DNA from: Anthoceros angustus
Taxonomy: Eukaryota > Streptophyta > Anthocerotopsida > Anthocerotales > Anthocerotaceae
DNA: 64,000 nucleotides
NCBI GenBank assembly: GCA_010909165.1
Contig: VJWM01000016.1
Span: 827,086 to 891,085, forward strand
Reading direction: 5' to 3'
Shown here: one piece after another, positions 49,801 to 62,463 of the stretch
Layout of the letters: every line of letters begins with the position of its first letter
Numbering within the stretch: the first letter of the stretch is position 1
The notes under the pieces: generated by a model
Databases searched by the model: none
Told to the model about the DNA's origin: nothing
What the model saw: only the letters and a program-made list of their open reading frames with translations
Made by a program: the position numbers and the translations under genes

Positions 49801-52599
49801 TGGCGGACATTATCCGCAAGCGCAGCTCCCGCCTGGACGCGTCTGAATCACGCTCCCCGGCCAGGAAGTAGCTGCCCCAAGAACCCGCAGGAGGAGGCAG
49901 AGCTGGCAGGCTCGGGGAGTCGGACTCCAGGTCTTCAAGCAACGGAAGTAGGTGCTCCTTCAACAAAGCGTCCGTCAGACGTTCCCCTTGCCTTGCTTCT
50001 CCCACGAAGTACCCTCGATAGAGATGTACTTCAAGTTTGTGTTGGTGGACAGAGATCGAATCAGGTCTTCAAACATCTCATCGTCCAGCCCGTCCCAGCC
50101 ATCCAACACCAGCCTCTTGAGGCAAGGAATTTGCTTCAACCCTCGGAAGAACTCCTTGGTGAACCTGCTGGTCCCGTAGGGTTTCAAAAATCTTAGGCGC
50201 AGCTCTTCCAGAGTCTTGCACTTCTGCAGAATCTCCATCACAAAGGGATCCAGCTCCTCCTCCTCCACGGAATGGTGGTGGACCAGAAGCAGTGTCGTGA
50301 TGCTGCTGTTGTGAGCCAGTCCCGACAACCCGCGGGTCACAAAAAAGCTGCTTACGATCAGGACCTTCAAAGTGGTGTTCGATCGAAGCATGGCAGCCAC
50401 AGCTTGTGCGAGCCCGGCCTCCGCAACCACACCCTTCCCCCCTGCCAGCCCGGATACCACAAGGCAGAGCTGGGTGATGGACTGGTTAAACGGAGGAGCA
50501 GCACTTGGACCGTGAGACTCATCCTCCGACGAGGACCCATTGCAGCTCAGGGCTCTCAAAATAGGGATCACCATTGCTGCCTGCTCAGGGTCCTTCTGCA
50601 GGTCATATCCGATATCAATCCAATTCAGAGTGCTGCTGCGAGCCACAGCGTCTGCAATCACCACGGCGCCCGCACCATCCATCCCTATCCCGAATATCCC
50701 TAACACTTCCAGAGCATGAGAGTTGGAGAGGATGCCGGCAACCTGCCGCGCCCCGGCAGCATTTCCTATCTCATTCCCATCGAGATGCAACTCGCGGAGG
50801 ACAGATCCGCTGTTGTCTCGCAAGGCTGCAGAGATATGCCCCAGGCCTTCCACACTCAGCTCGAGGTCCCGCAAGTCCAAAGTCTCCAAGGTGCGACTGT
50901 GTCGCAGGACGGCATCAGCGAGTGCAGCGCACGCTTCCGTCGTCCCGAATCCTTCGATGCGGGACAAGACGAGCCTTTCCAACACCGGATTGCGCTTTAA
51001 CCCGTTCAGCAATGCCAATGCCTCCACGTCCTTCACGCTGTAAAACCCGATCTTCCACAAGGGATTCAGATCGATCGTCTTGAGGCTCCGGCAGTTGCCG
51101 ATGGCGGACATTATCCGCAAGCGCAGCTCCCGCCTGTACGCGTCTGAATCACGCTCCCCGGCCAGGAAGTAGCTGCCCCAGGAACCCGCAGGAGGAGGGA
51201 GAGCTGGCAGGCTTGGGGAGTCGGACTCCAGGTCTGCAAGCAACGAAAGCAGATGATGCTGCTTCAACAAAGTTTTCGTCAGACGTTCCCCTTGCCTTGC
51301 TTCTCCCACGAAGTACCCTCGATAGAGATGTACTCCAAGTTTGTGTTGGTGGACAGAGATCGAATCAGGTCTTCAAACATCTCATCGTCCAGCCCGTCCC
51401 AGCCATCCAACACCAGCCTCTTGAGGCAAGGAATTTGCTTCAACCCTGAAGAACTCCTTGGTGAACCTGCTGGTCCCGTAGGGTTTCCTAAATATGAGCT
51501 GCAGCTCTTCCAGAGTCTTGCACTTCTGCAGAATCTCCATCACAAAGGGATCCAGCTCCTCCTCCTCCACGGAATGGTGGTGGACCAGAAGCAGTGTCGT
51601 GATGCTGCTGTTGTGAGCCAGTCCCGACAACCCGCGGGTCACAAAAAAGCTGGTTACGCTCAGGACCTTCAAAGTGGTGTTCGATCGAAGCATGGCAGCC
51701 ACAGCTTGTGCGAGCCCGGCCTCCGCAACCACACCCTTCCCCCCTGCCAGCCCCACTACCTCAAGTCAGAGCTGGGTGATGGACTGGTTAAACGGAGGAG
51801 CAGCACTTGGACCGTGAGACTCCTCCTCCGACGAGGACACATCGCAGCTCAGGGCTCTCAAAACAGGGATCAACATTGCTGCCTGCTTAGGGTCCTTCTG
51901 CAGGTCATATCCGATATCAATCCTGTCCACAGTTCTGCTGCGAGCCACAGCGTCTGCAATCACCACGGCGCCCGCACCATCCATCCCTATCCCGAACATC
52001 CCGAACACTGTCAGAGCACGACAGTTGGACAGGATGCCGGCAACCTGCCGCGCCCCGGCAGCATTTCCTATCTCATTCCCATCGAGATATAACACGCGGA
52101 GGACAGATCCGCTGTTGTGTCGCAAGGCTGCGGAGATATGCCCCAGGCCTTCCACACTCAGCTCGAGCCCCCGCAAGTCCAAAGTCTCCAAGGTGCGACT
52201 GTGTCGCAGGACGGCATCAGCGAGAGCAGCGCCCGCTTCCGTCGTCCCGAATCCTTCGATGTGGTACAAGACGAGCCTTTCCAACACAGGATTGCGCTTC
52301 AACCCGTTCAGCAATGCCAATGCCTCCACGTCCCTCACGCTGTAAAACCCGATCTTCGGTCGGGGATTCAGATCGATCGTCTTGAGGCTCCGGCAGTTGC
52401 CGATGGCGGACATTATCCGCAAGCGCAGCTCCCGCCTGGACGCGTCTGAATCACGCTCCCCGGCCAGGAAGTAGCTGCCCCAGGAATCCGCAGGAGGAGG
52501 GAGATCTGGCAGGGTCGGGGAGACGGACTCGAGGCTGACGAGCAGGGAAACCAGCTCGGCGGGAAGAGGCGGAGGCGGAGGCGGAAGCGGTTCCGCCAT
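43866..52599 (-). pseudogene. LRR-Roc-COR-caspase gene, copy 2, with expanded LRR region
   Basis: Same exon order as copy 1, but module 1 of the LRR is present three times (48640-52599). Start MAEPLPPPPPPLPAEL at 52599. Lesions: TGG to TGA (FNQSITQL-stop, near 51765), a 2-bp loss near 51450, a stop after NESVRHLG near 47475, several small deletions in the Roc exon (46440-46735) and a 1-bp loss near 45965. Another shift near 44600 breaks the start of the caspase exon. The caspase core itself is open (44597-43866) and has the most orthodox active site of the three: CCMNAHGG and VFVINACRG. LRR2 near 47448-48410 is largely open. As written it cannot produce the full protein. Confidence 0.85.
48640..52599 (-). 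repeat. Three tandem LRR modules in ROCO-caspase copy 2
   Basis: Modules at about 52599-51290, 51289-49986 and 49985-48640, period about 1.3 kb (1304 bp between equivalent GTTCCCCTTGCCTTGC sites at 49981 and 51285). Each has ERDSDASRRELRLRIMSAIG, LYLDGNEIGNAAGA-like leucine-rich repeats and ends near TSWEKQGKG. At the junctions the frame ending GKGN differs from the frame starting GERLT, so simple read-through is blocked. Confidence 0.85.
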
Positions 52600-53394
52600 A
52601 GCCGAAACTTGAGCAGAACGTGCGAGCAGGACAACCAGGTCGGCAGGAAGAGTCGGTTCCGCCGTAGCCCAAACTTCACAACAACATCACAGCTTCTCCG
52701 ACTGATGCCGGGCCACCGGGCTCGGAAGAGGCAAGCGCAGGACAACAGAACCGAGGGCTGGTCTCTGGCTTCTGGCAAGTAGGAAGGAAAGGCGTGATTT
52801 TGATTCGTCACTGCTGGCCGGCGCGGAGCAGCACGCAACGGAGCAAGTTGGGCAACGTGCATGCCAGCGAGGCGCGCGTCGACTTCTTTACAATCACTCT
52901 ACATTACATTACTTGCGTCACATGGCTGCCAGCCCTTCAGTCAACATTTTTCATTCCTGCACGATGTCTGCCGAATGTTGTCGGCTTTCACGACTTTCTC
53001 TTGTGGACGACGACGGCCTTCCAGCCTCCAGGAAATCCTGACGTCAGGATGAAGTGGTCTACCCAGGTGGCGGATGGTACATGGACAAAAGCTTTTTATG
53101 TTGGCGGTGAATAGTGAAAGAGAGAGGCATTGGCGGTTCCGGCAAGAGTTCTTGTCTGAACGACTCACGGCCTTGTCTGGACCTGCATTCGATGTTGACA
53201 TGGCTGGACTCCCTCCTCCTCTTGAATGATGCTGGCATACATCTACAATCCATAGTGTGCTTGATTTTTGTGGGACTGTCACGTCCCAGGATTTACACAT
53301 CGATCATGCGTCCACTGCAGAAGGCGTGGGGGAGGGAATGAAAACCTGCTTATCTAGGCTGCTTCCCACTCAAAGCCCAGGATCCTCACACAAC
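52600..53394. other. Spacer between block copies 2 and 3
   Basis: Counterpart of 37560-38410: 5' flank of the ROCO-caspase gene, the ACTTGCGTCACATGGCTGCC landmark and the CAGGAAATCCTGACG segment. It ends abruptly at CACAAC where EPSPS copy 3 flank begins. No gene seen. Confidence 0.55.
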
Positions 53395-53601
53395 GTTTGA
53401 TGTTGCATGGAGGCATCACTGCCTAAAGGAAGTTAGTGCCTGTTGCGTGCTTGGAGACGACGCCATCGCCACGGGCCAATGCCGGTTCTCCGGTGGACGC
53501 CCGCCCACACCGTCCGCTGCACCACGTATGAAGCTCCCAGACCAGCATCTGAAACGAGAAAACATCGCCGCTTCAACCCTACTTTCGAAAGTGCGCGGCC
53601 G

Positions 53602-55620
<2,019 letters not shown>

Positions 55621-57795
55621 CCTTCAGGTATCAACAGCACAGCATACCAAATGAAAGCTCAGCACTCAGCTGTCAGCTGGATCCTGCCCTGCCCATATCA
55701 CCCTCCTTGCAGCCTGCAGACACCGCCTCGTGCATCAAACCAACTCCTCGGAACACGCCTCTTCCAATAATTCAGCAGCCGGGGAAGTACAAACACACAA
55801 CCGGGCACTGGGCTGCGACTGCCTTGGTGAGGTGAGAGAGAGAAGGGGGAGGCCAATAATGCTCCTTTTTCCTGCTGTAAAGATTTCCCTTTCCTCTACT
55901 CTACTCCATGTTATCTCCATGGATGCAATGTAATGCCATGCTGATAGGACTCACAAACATCACAGCCAGAGCTACGCCACAGGATCAACACAGTTAGCAG
56001 ACACAAGAAGCAGAGGCAATGGATGTCGTCTACAACAGCACCACTGGCTTGAGGTACATAGTAAAGCTAGTCACTCACTCATATCAGCTAGACAGGACAA
56101 TTATATGGTGCGCAGAAGCACTACATGTGTAGTATAGGCTAGGATAGCCCTTGGGGCTTGGCATAACCTCGAGGCCATGACTCTAATTTCGATATATTCA
56201 GCATCCTATATACTACGAGAAAGTAGCAGAGGCTTGCAATTGCCCATGTCTGCAGAATGAGCGGACTATGTAGGTCTCGCTGGCAGGTATCACACAAGCG
56301 TACATGGTCTTGCCTCCAGAGATGTTGCTACTTTTATTCATTCAAGGTTTCAGAAGCCAGAGCTAGCTTCTCACAGCATGCATCTTCTTCCTCTTTTCCT
56401 TTGTCACACAGCGGCTTCAACACCAAGTTTGTGGTGTGTGGTATGTGTGTACGTAGCTCCCTTCCTAATTCAGACGTAGATACAATGCTACTCTCTACCT
56501 TGCGTGAAATTTCATCCCTCTTCTCTCTCTCGACAACCCACGACAAATCCTTTACATCAATGCCAGACAGTACAGCAAGTTTCTTGTTAGCTCCAGCTGA
56601 CTCTCTGAGCCTGCCTGTCTACTCCTGTGCACCTGCCTGAAGCTGCATCCACATTTGCCACGAGGATGCATGGAGACGCCTGCTGCTAAACCTGGCTCAC
56701 AAGACTGTCAAAGCATTCCGCTAGGACAAAACGAGACTGTCAAAGCACCGTGTTACGCTTCCTACATCCCCATGAGTTTTGGCAAGGTACCTGGAATGGA
56801 ACAGGCCTTGAGAAGCAAGCAAGAGTAACATTGAGAACTAAAATCAGCCCTTGTTGCTCCAATCTTCCATACAGAGCAATCGCCTTCTGACCCAGCCCGT
56901 GCCCTGCATTCCCAGCCATCAGCATACTCAAGCCTGACACTGAGGTCAGGTCATGGATCCACTTGTCGCCCCACAAGTTTTGTTCAGCCACACATCTCTT
57001 GGGAACACTGTACAACAGCGAAGATGACACAGCAGATCTCGATTGTGTCCGAGCCGAGAGGGTCAAGCACCATCAGCATGTCACCACATACAAGTTCGTG
57101 GTGTGCGAGAAGCATACATGATCTAATCCACATCTCAACAGCGAAAACTCTCTTTAGTTTCACACTTATGTAATTAGAAAACATAGAGATGAGTGATCAA
57201 CATGGGAGATGAGTGATCTTCAGTTTAAAATCAGAGATGGGACAATGGCACGTCCTAAATGAGAGACATCTCTCCCAGCCTGGGCTGATCAGGAAGGTAG
57301 AACAACGCATGCCTCGCATGTGAGAGATTTAGAAGTCATTCCACCAGCGGCACGCTCTGCACTTTAAAGAGGAACGCAAATCTGCACTTGCCTTGTGAAA
57401 TCAAAAGCTACAGCTACAGCTCTACAACTGGCTCGTTCTTCCTCACTACCCTCTATGAGCTAGCACTTGTTCACTAGTGAACACAAGGAGGCTGTGAGAT
57501 GTTTCTCCTGCATGCAGCATGCGCACTTGAACTTACGAAATGACCAGGAAAGGACAGATGAGAATGCACCAACCGTGCCTGGCCACCACTACTTTCTTGT
57601 GTCAATTGCAGTCGAGCCTGAACGTCCGAAATGAGTAGGAAACGACAAATGAGAACGCATTGGAACAATGAGAAGGCGTTGGAATGCACCAACAGTGTCT
57701 CTCTCGAGACCATACCTGACAGCGGATTGAAGCTGTCATCGCCACACCAACTCCCGCTGGCCAGGCAAGTGAGCTCCGCTGGCCAGGCAAGTGAG
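55621..57795. other. Spacer, block copy 3
   Basis: Counterpart of 29166-31336. The first part resembles copy 2; from about 56.6 kb it is almost identical to copy 1 (the PPR-like frame 56740-57066 equals 30280-30606 residue for residue). No supported gene. Confidence 0.6.
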
Positions 57796-59480
57796 CTATG
57801 GTGAAGACCAGTACAGTCCTCTTGTGAGGGTGGACTTAAACTCCGGACACTGGAATTTCTTTTCGATGCCCTGTCCTGATGCGCTTGCGACTTTGACCTC
57901 CATATCCGTGACCTTGCCAATCACGCTTGTTAAGATGCTGAACACATCTGCCGTTTTAGGGCCGTCGACGATGGCTTGCATAAAAGCTATGATAAAGTTT
58001 GCGCCTTTCTCGGTATCTCTGAAGGATTGTTGTCCAGGACTGGTGGAGTAAACAATGAGACAATCGGGCAAAGATTCCGGGGCTCGGACTTCTCCGGCTC
58101 TCTTGCTCACCACTTGGCTCTCCTCAACTTCAGACTCCTCGGCTTTCTTGATTTTGGTAAGGCTGTCAATTTGTCGACAAGCATTGATCACAAAGACCTT
58201 AGGCTTGTTTGCAAGATACCTGGATTCACAGATGGGCTTCACGATATCATCATCAACATATAGCTTCTCGCCACTTTCTTCACTCATGACGATGTAATAT
58301 CGTCCATTTTCATCGATCCCCCCATAGGCATTAATGCAACACAGAAAGCAATCGTCATTAGCCAGGGTAGGGAGCTTGGCAAGTCTCTTAAGATAAGATT
58401 TGACGTCCTCAAATTGGTTCACCACTATATCTGTATGGAACTTCAAATTCTTGAGAAGAGCTTCAAGTCGCCCTCTGTCGACAGCTGCACCAGGTCTTTT
58501 CTCTTCTATGCTCACAATTACTGCCCAACCTCTCAGTTTGCCTGCTGCCACACGGTCATTAGGATAATACACTACAAAATGTGGTACCCTCTGCACTGCC
58601 TGCACTTTCGGGGATAGCTGTGTAGGAGTTCCCCGACAGAAGCTGCAGTTTTTTGATTTCGATCCTACAACAAGTGCAACCTCAGAGCATGCAAGGAACA
58701 ATGTATACTACAAATTTGGCAGCCATCCTACTAAAAACTACTTCTCGAAAACCAGGACATTCAAACGCATTCAGATGGTTCAGAAATCCTAACCTTCAGA
58801 CTCTACTTCGGCTCTGACTAGATCCTCTTTTTGCCCCAAGATGACGTGATCATCTATCACGGTTGCATACTCCTTGTTGGCCTTTAAAATAGGTGGCTGG
58901 GCTTGTGTACTGGTGGAGATAGGTCCCAAAAACTTCGAGTAGTAGTGTGCATAGCCCTTTTCTTTGTAGTGAATGGTGACAACAACGACAGGGAATCGAG
59001 TCAAAACGGCAGACATGCATTCATGATTCAAACGTCTACATAGTTTCAACAAAAACAACAGCAGCTTGGAAGTTGGAATGTAAGTTGTTCCATACCTGCG
59101 TCGCCTGAAGAGGTGGCCATAGTGGCCATCGCCGGTAGTGGCACCTGTTCCGAACCTGCAGAAGTGAGAGAAGTCAGCTCCCTGTCATGTCTACCTAGTT
59201 TTTGGGTTCTAACTTGTGAGACATACAGATGACAAGGGTAGCTAGCTAGCTTGGGGCACCTACCCTGCCGTCCAGCGCTTCTTCTCTGTATGTTCTTTGT
59301 GAGAGCATTCAGGACTGGCATCACTTTGAAAAAATTCCGAGCGAATTCTGCAATGAGAGCAATCCGAATGCATTCTGCATTCTGGCAGGAACCCGCAGGA
59401 GGAGGGAGAGCTGGCAGGCTCGGGGAGTCGGACTCGAGGCTGACGAACAGGGAAACCAGCGTGGCGGGAAGAGGCGGAGG
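57796..59480 (-). pseudogene. Truncated ROCO-caspase copy 3 lacking LRR2, Roc and COR
   Basis: The caspase exon (about 58664-57796) is open. Its upstream exon (59058-58789) fuses the start of LRR module 2 (LCRRLNHECMSAVLTRF) in frame to the linker (KEKGYAHYYSKF...STSTQAQPPILK), deleting the LRR2, Roc and COR sequence between. Upstream, LRR1 is also reduced to its two ends. The active-site His is replaced: CCINAYGG instead of CCINGHGG, while NACRQ and QQSFRD remain. At the 5' end the start codon is ACG (plus strand CCGCCGTAGCC near 59490) because sequence upstream has been joined at a near-identical GGTTCCGCC. It looks like a protease-dead, start-less deletion derivative. Confidence 0.8.
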
Positions 59481-60141
59481 CGGTTCCGCCGTAGCCCAAA
59501 CTTCACAACAACGTCACAGCTTCTCCGACTGATGCCGAGCCACCGGGCTCGGAAGAGGCGGAGGCGTAAATAATACCTACAAGTTGTTGCCGTGGCTGGG
59601 AAGAAGAGCTTTCCTGTACACACACAAGGACGTTTGATGTTGCATGCCATGCGCACAAGGACGTTTGATGTTGCATGCCAGCGAGGGGCGTCGACTTCTT
59701 TACAATCACTCTACATTACATTACTTGCGTCACATGGCTGCCAGCCCTTCAGTCAACATTTTCATCGATCCCCATAGGCATTAATGCAACACAGAAAGCA
59801 ATCGTCATTAGCCAGGGTAGGGAGCTTGGCAAGTCTCTTAAGATAAGATTTGACGTCCTCAAATTGGTTCACCACTATATCTGTATGGAACTTCAAATTC
59901 TTGAGAAGAGCTTTCCTGTACACACACAAGGACGTTTGATGTTGCATGGAGGCATCACTTTGAAAAATTCCGAGCGAATTCTGCAATGAGAGCAATCCGA
60001 ATGCATTCTGGCAGGCTCGGGAGTCGGACTCGAGGCTGACGAACAGGAAACCAGCGTGGCGGAGGCGTAAATAATACCTACAAGTTGTTGCCGTGGCTGG
60101 GAAGAAGAGCTTCAAGTCGCCCTCTGTCGACAGCTGCACCA
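59481..60141. repeat. Shuffled patchwork of block sequences
   Basis: Short pieces of the EPSPS-flank landmark (GCGTAAATAATACCTAC), the ACTTGCGTCACATGGC landmark and the caspase exon follow one another in orders not found in copies 1-2. Switches occur at shared words: ATTTTCAT near 59759, GAAGAGCTT near 59907 and GAAGAGCTT again near 60107. Confidence 0.85.
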
Positions 60142-61930
60142 GGTCTTTTCTTCACTCATGACGATGTAATATCGTCCATTTTCATCGATCCCCATAGGCA
60201 TTAATGCAACACAGAAAGCAATCGTCATTAGCCAGGGTAGGGAGCTTGGCAAGTCTCTTAAGATAAGATTTGACGTCCTCAAATTGGTTCACCACTATAT
60301 CTGTATGGAACTTCAAATTCTTGAGAAGAGCTTCAAGTCGCCCTCTGTCGACAGCTGCACCAGGTCTTTTCTCTTCTATGCTCACAATTACTGCCCAACC
60401 TCTCAGTTTGCCTGCTGCCACACGGTCATTAGGATAATACACTACAAAATGTGGTACCCTCTGCACCTGCACTTTCAGGGATAGCTGTGTAGGAGTTCCC
60501 CGACAGAAGCTGCAGTTTTTGATTTCGATCCTACAACAAGTGCAACCTCAGAGCATGCAAGGAACAATGTATACTACAAATTTGGCAGCCATCCTACTAA
60601 AACTACTTCTCGAAAACCAGGACATTCAAACGCATTCAGATGGTTCAGAAATCCTAACCTTCAGACTCTACTTCGGCTCTGACTAGATCCTCTTTTGCCC
60701 CAAGATGACGTGATCATCTATCACGGTTGCATACTCCTTGTTGGCCTTTAAAATAGGTGGCTGGGCTTGTGTACTGGTGGAGATAGGTCCCAAAAACTTC
60801 GAGTAGTAGTGTGCATAGCCCTTTTCTTTGTAGTGAATGGTGACAACAACGACAGGGAATCGAGTCAAAACGGCAGACATGCATTCATGATTCAAACGTC
60901 TACATAGTTTCAACAAAAACAACAGCAGCTTGGAAGTTGGAATGTAAGTTGTTCCATACCTGCGTCGCCTGAAGAGGTGGCCATAGTGGCCATCGCCGGT
61001 AGTGGCACCTGTTCCGAACCTGCAGAAGTGAGAGAAGTCAGCTCCTGTCATGTCTACCTAGTTTTTGGGTTCTAACTTGTGAGACATACAGATGACAAGG
61101 TAGCTAGCTAGCTTGGGGCACCTACCCTGCCGTCCAGCGCTTCTTCTCTGTATGTTCTTTGTGAGAGCATTCAGGACTGGCATCACTTTGAAAAATTCCG
61201 AGCGAATTCTGCAATGAGAGCAATCCGAATGCATTCTGCATTCTGGCAGGAACCCGCAGGAGGAGGAGAGCTGGCAGGCTCGGGAGTCGGACTCGAGGCT
61301 GACGAACAGGAAACCAGCGTGGCGGGAAGAGGCGGAGGCGGAGGCGGTTCCGCCATAGCCGACTTGAGCAGAACGTGCGAGCAGGACAACCAGGTCGGCA
61401 GGAAGAGTCGGTTCCGCCGTAGCCCAAACTTCACAACAACGTCACAGCTTCTCCGACCGGGCTCGGAAGAGGCAAGCGCATGACAACAGAACCGAGGGCT
61501 AGGACATACAATGCCCGTAGGCTGCTATGCACATGTCTCTGGCTTCTGGCAAGTAGGGAGGAAAGGCGTGATTGATTTTGATTCGTCACTGCTGGCCGGC
61601 GCGGAGCAGCACGCAATGGAGCAAGTTGGGCAACGTGCATGCCAGCGAGGGGCGTCGACTTCTTTACAATCACTCTACATTACATTACTTGCGTCACATG
61701 GCTGCCAGCCCTTCAGTCAACATTTTTCATTCCTGCACGATGTCTGCCGAATGTTGTCGGCTTTCAAGACTTTCTCTTGTGGACGACCACGGCCTTCCAG
61801 CCTCCAGGAAATCCTTGGCGGATGGTACATGGACAAAAGCTTTTTCTGTTGGCGGTGAATTGTGAAAGACAGAGGCATTGGCGGTTCCGGCAAGAGTTCT
61901 TGTCTGACCGACTCACGGCCCAGGCGTAAC
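60142..61930. repeat. Tandem array unit T1, derived from ROCO-caspase copy 3
   Basis: Carries the 5' half of the caspase exon (60472-60182 frame with CCINAYGDR), the fused linker/LRR2 exon (60683-61051), the LRR1 remnant (61122-61434) and the upstream flank. Runs of identical bases are systematically shorter than in copy 3 (for example CCCCCC to CCCC, TTTTTT to TTTTT), which breaks the frames. Offset to unit T2 is 2322 bp. Confidence 0.88.
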
Positions 61931-62463
61931 ACCTTCGATGACGAGCACGAGCACAAGTTGGCGGGTCGCTACCGGACCACGGGCACCAGCCTGTGGGCCC
62001 CGTGAAACCAAATGCGCTTGGCGGAGAGGCGTAAATAATACCTACAAGTTGTTGCCGTGGCTGGGAAGAAGAGCTTTCCTGTACACACACAAGGACGTTT
62101 GATGTTGCATGCCAGCGAGGGGCGTCGACTTCTTTACAATCACTCTACATTACATTACTTGCGTCACATGGCTGCCAGCCCTTCAGTCAACATTTTCATT
62201 CCTGCACGATGTCTGCCGAATGTTGTCGGCTTTCTTGATTTTGGTAAGGCTGTCAATTTGTCGACAAGCATTGATCACAAAGACCTTAGGCTTGTTTGCT
62301 CACAATCACTCTACATTACATTACTTGCGTCACATGGCTGCCAGCCCTTCAGTCAACATTTTCATCGATCCCCATAGGCATTAATGCAACACAGAAACTT
62401 GTTTGCAAGATACCTGGATTCACAGATGGGCTTCACGATATCATCATCAACATATAGCTTCTC
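61931..62463. repeat. Shuffled patchwork between array units
   Basis: Pieces of the EPSPS flank, landmark segment and caspase exon are joined at CGGCTTTC (about 62227), GGCTTGTTTGC (about 62290), ATTTTCAT (about 62358) and CAGAAA/CTTG (about 62396). The same landmark piece occurs twice within 200 bp. Confidence 0.85.

Noticed and set aside
43866-52599. Functional second ROCO-caspase gene
   Set aside because: At least five independent frameshifts or stops in the LRR, Roc and caspase-start exons.
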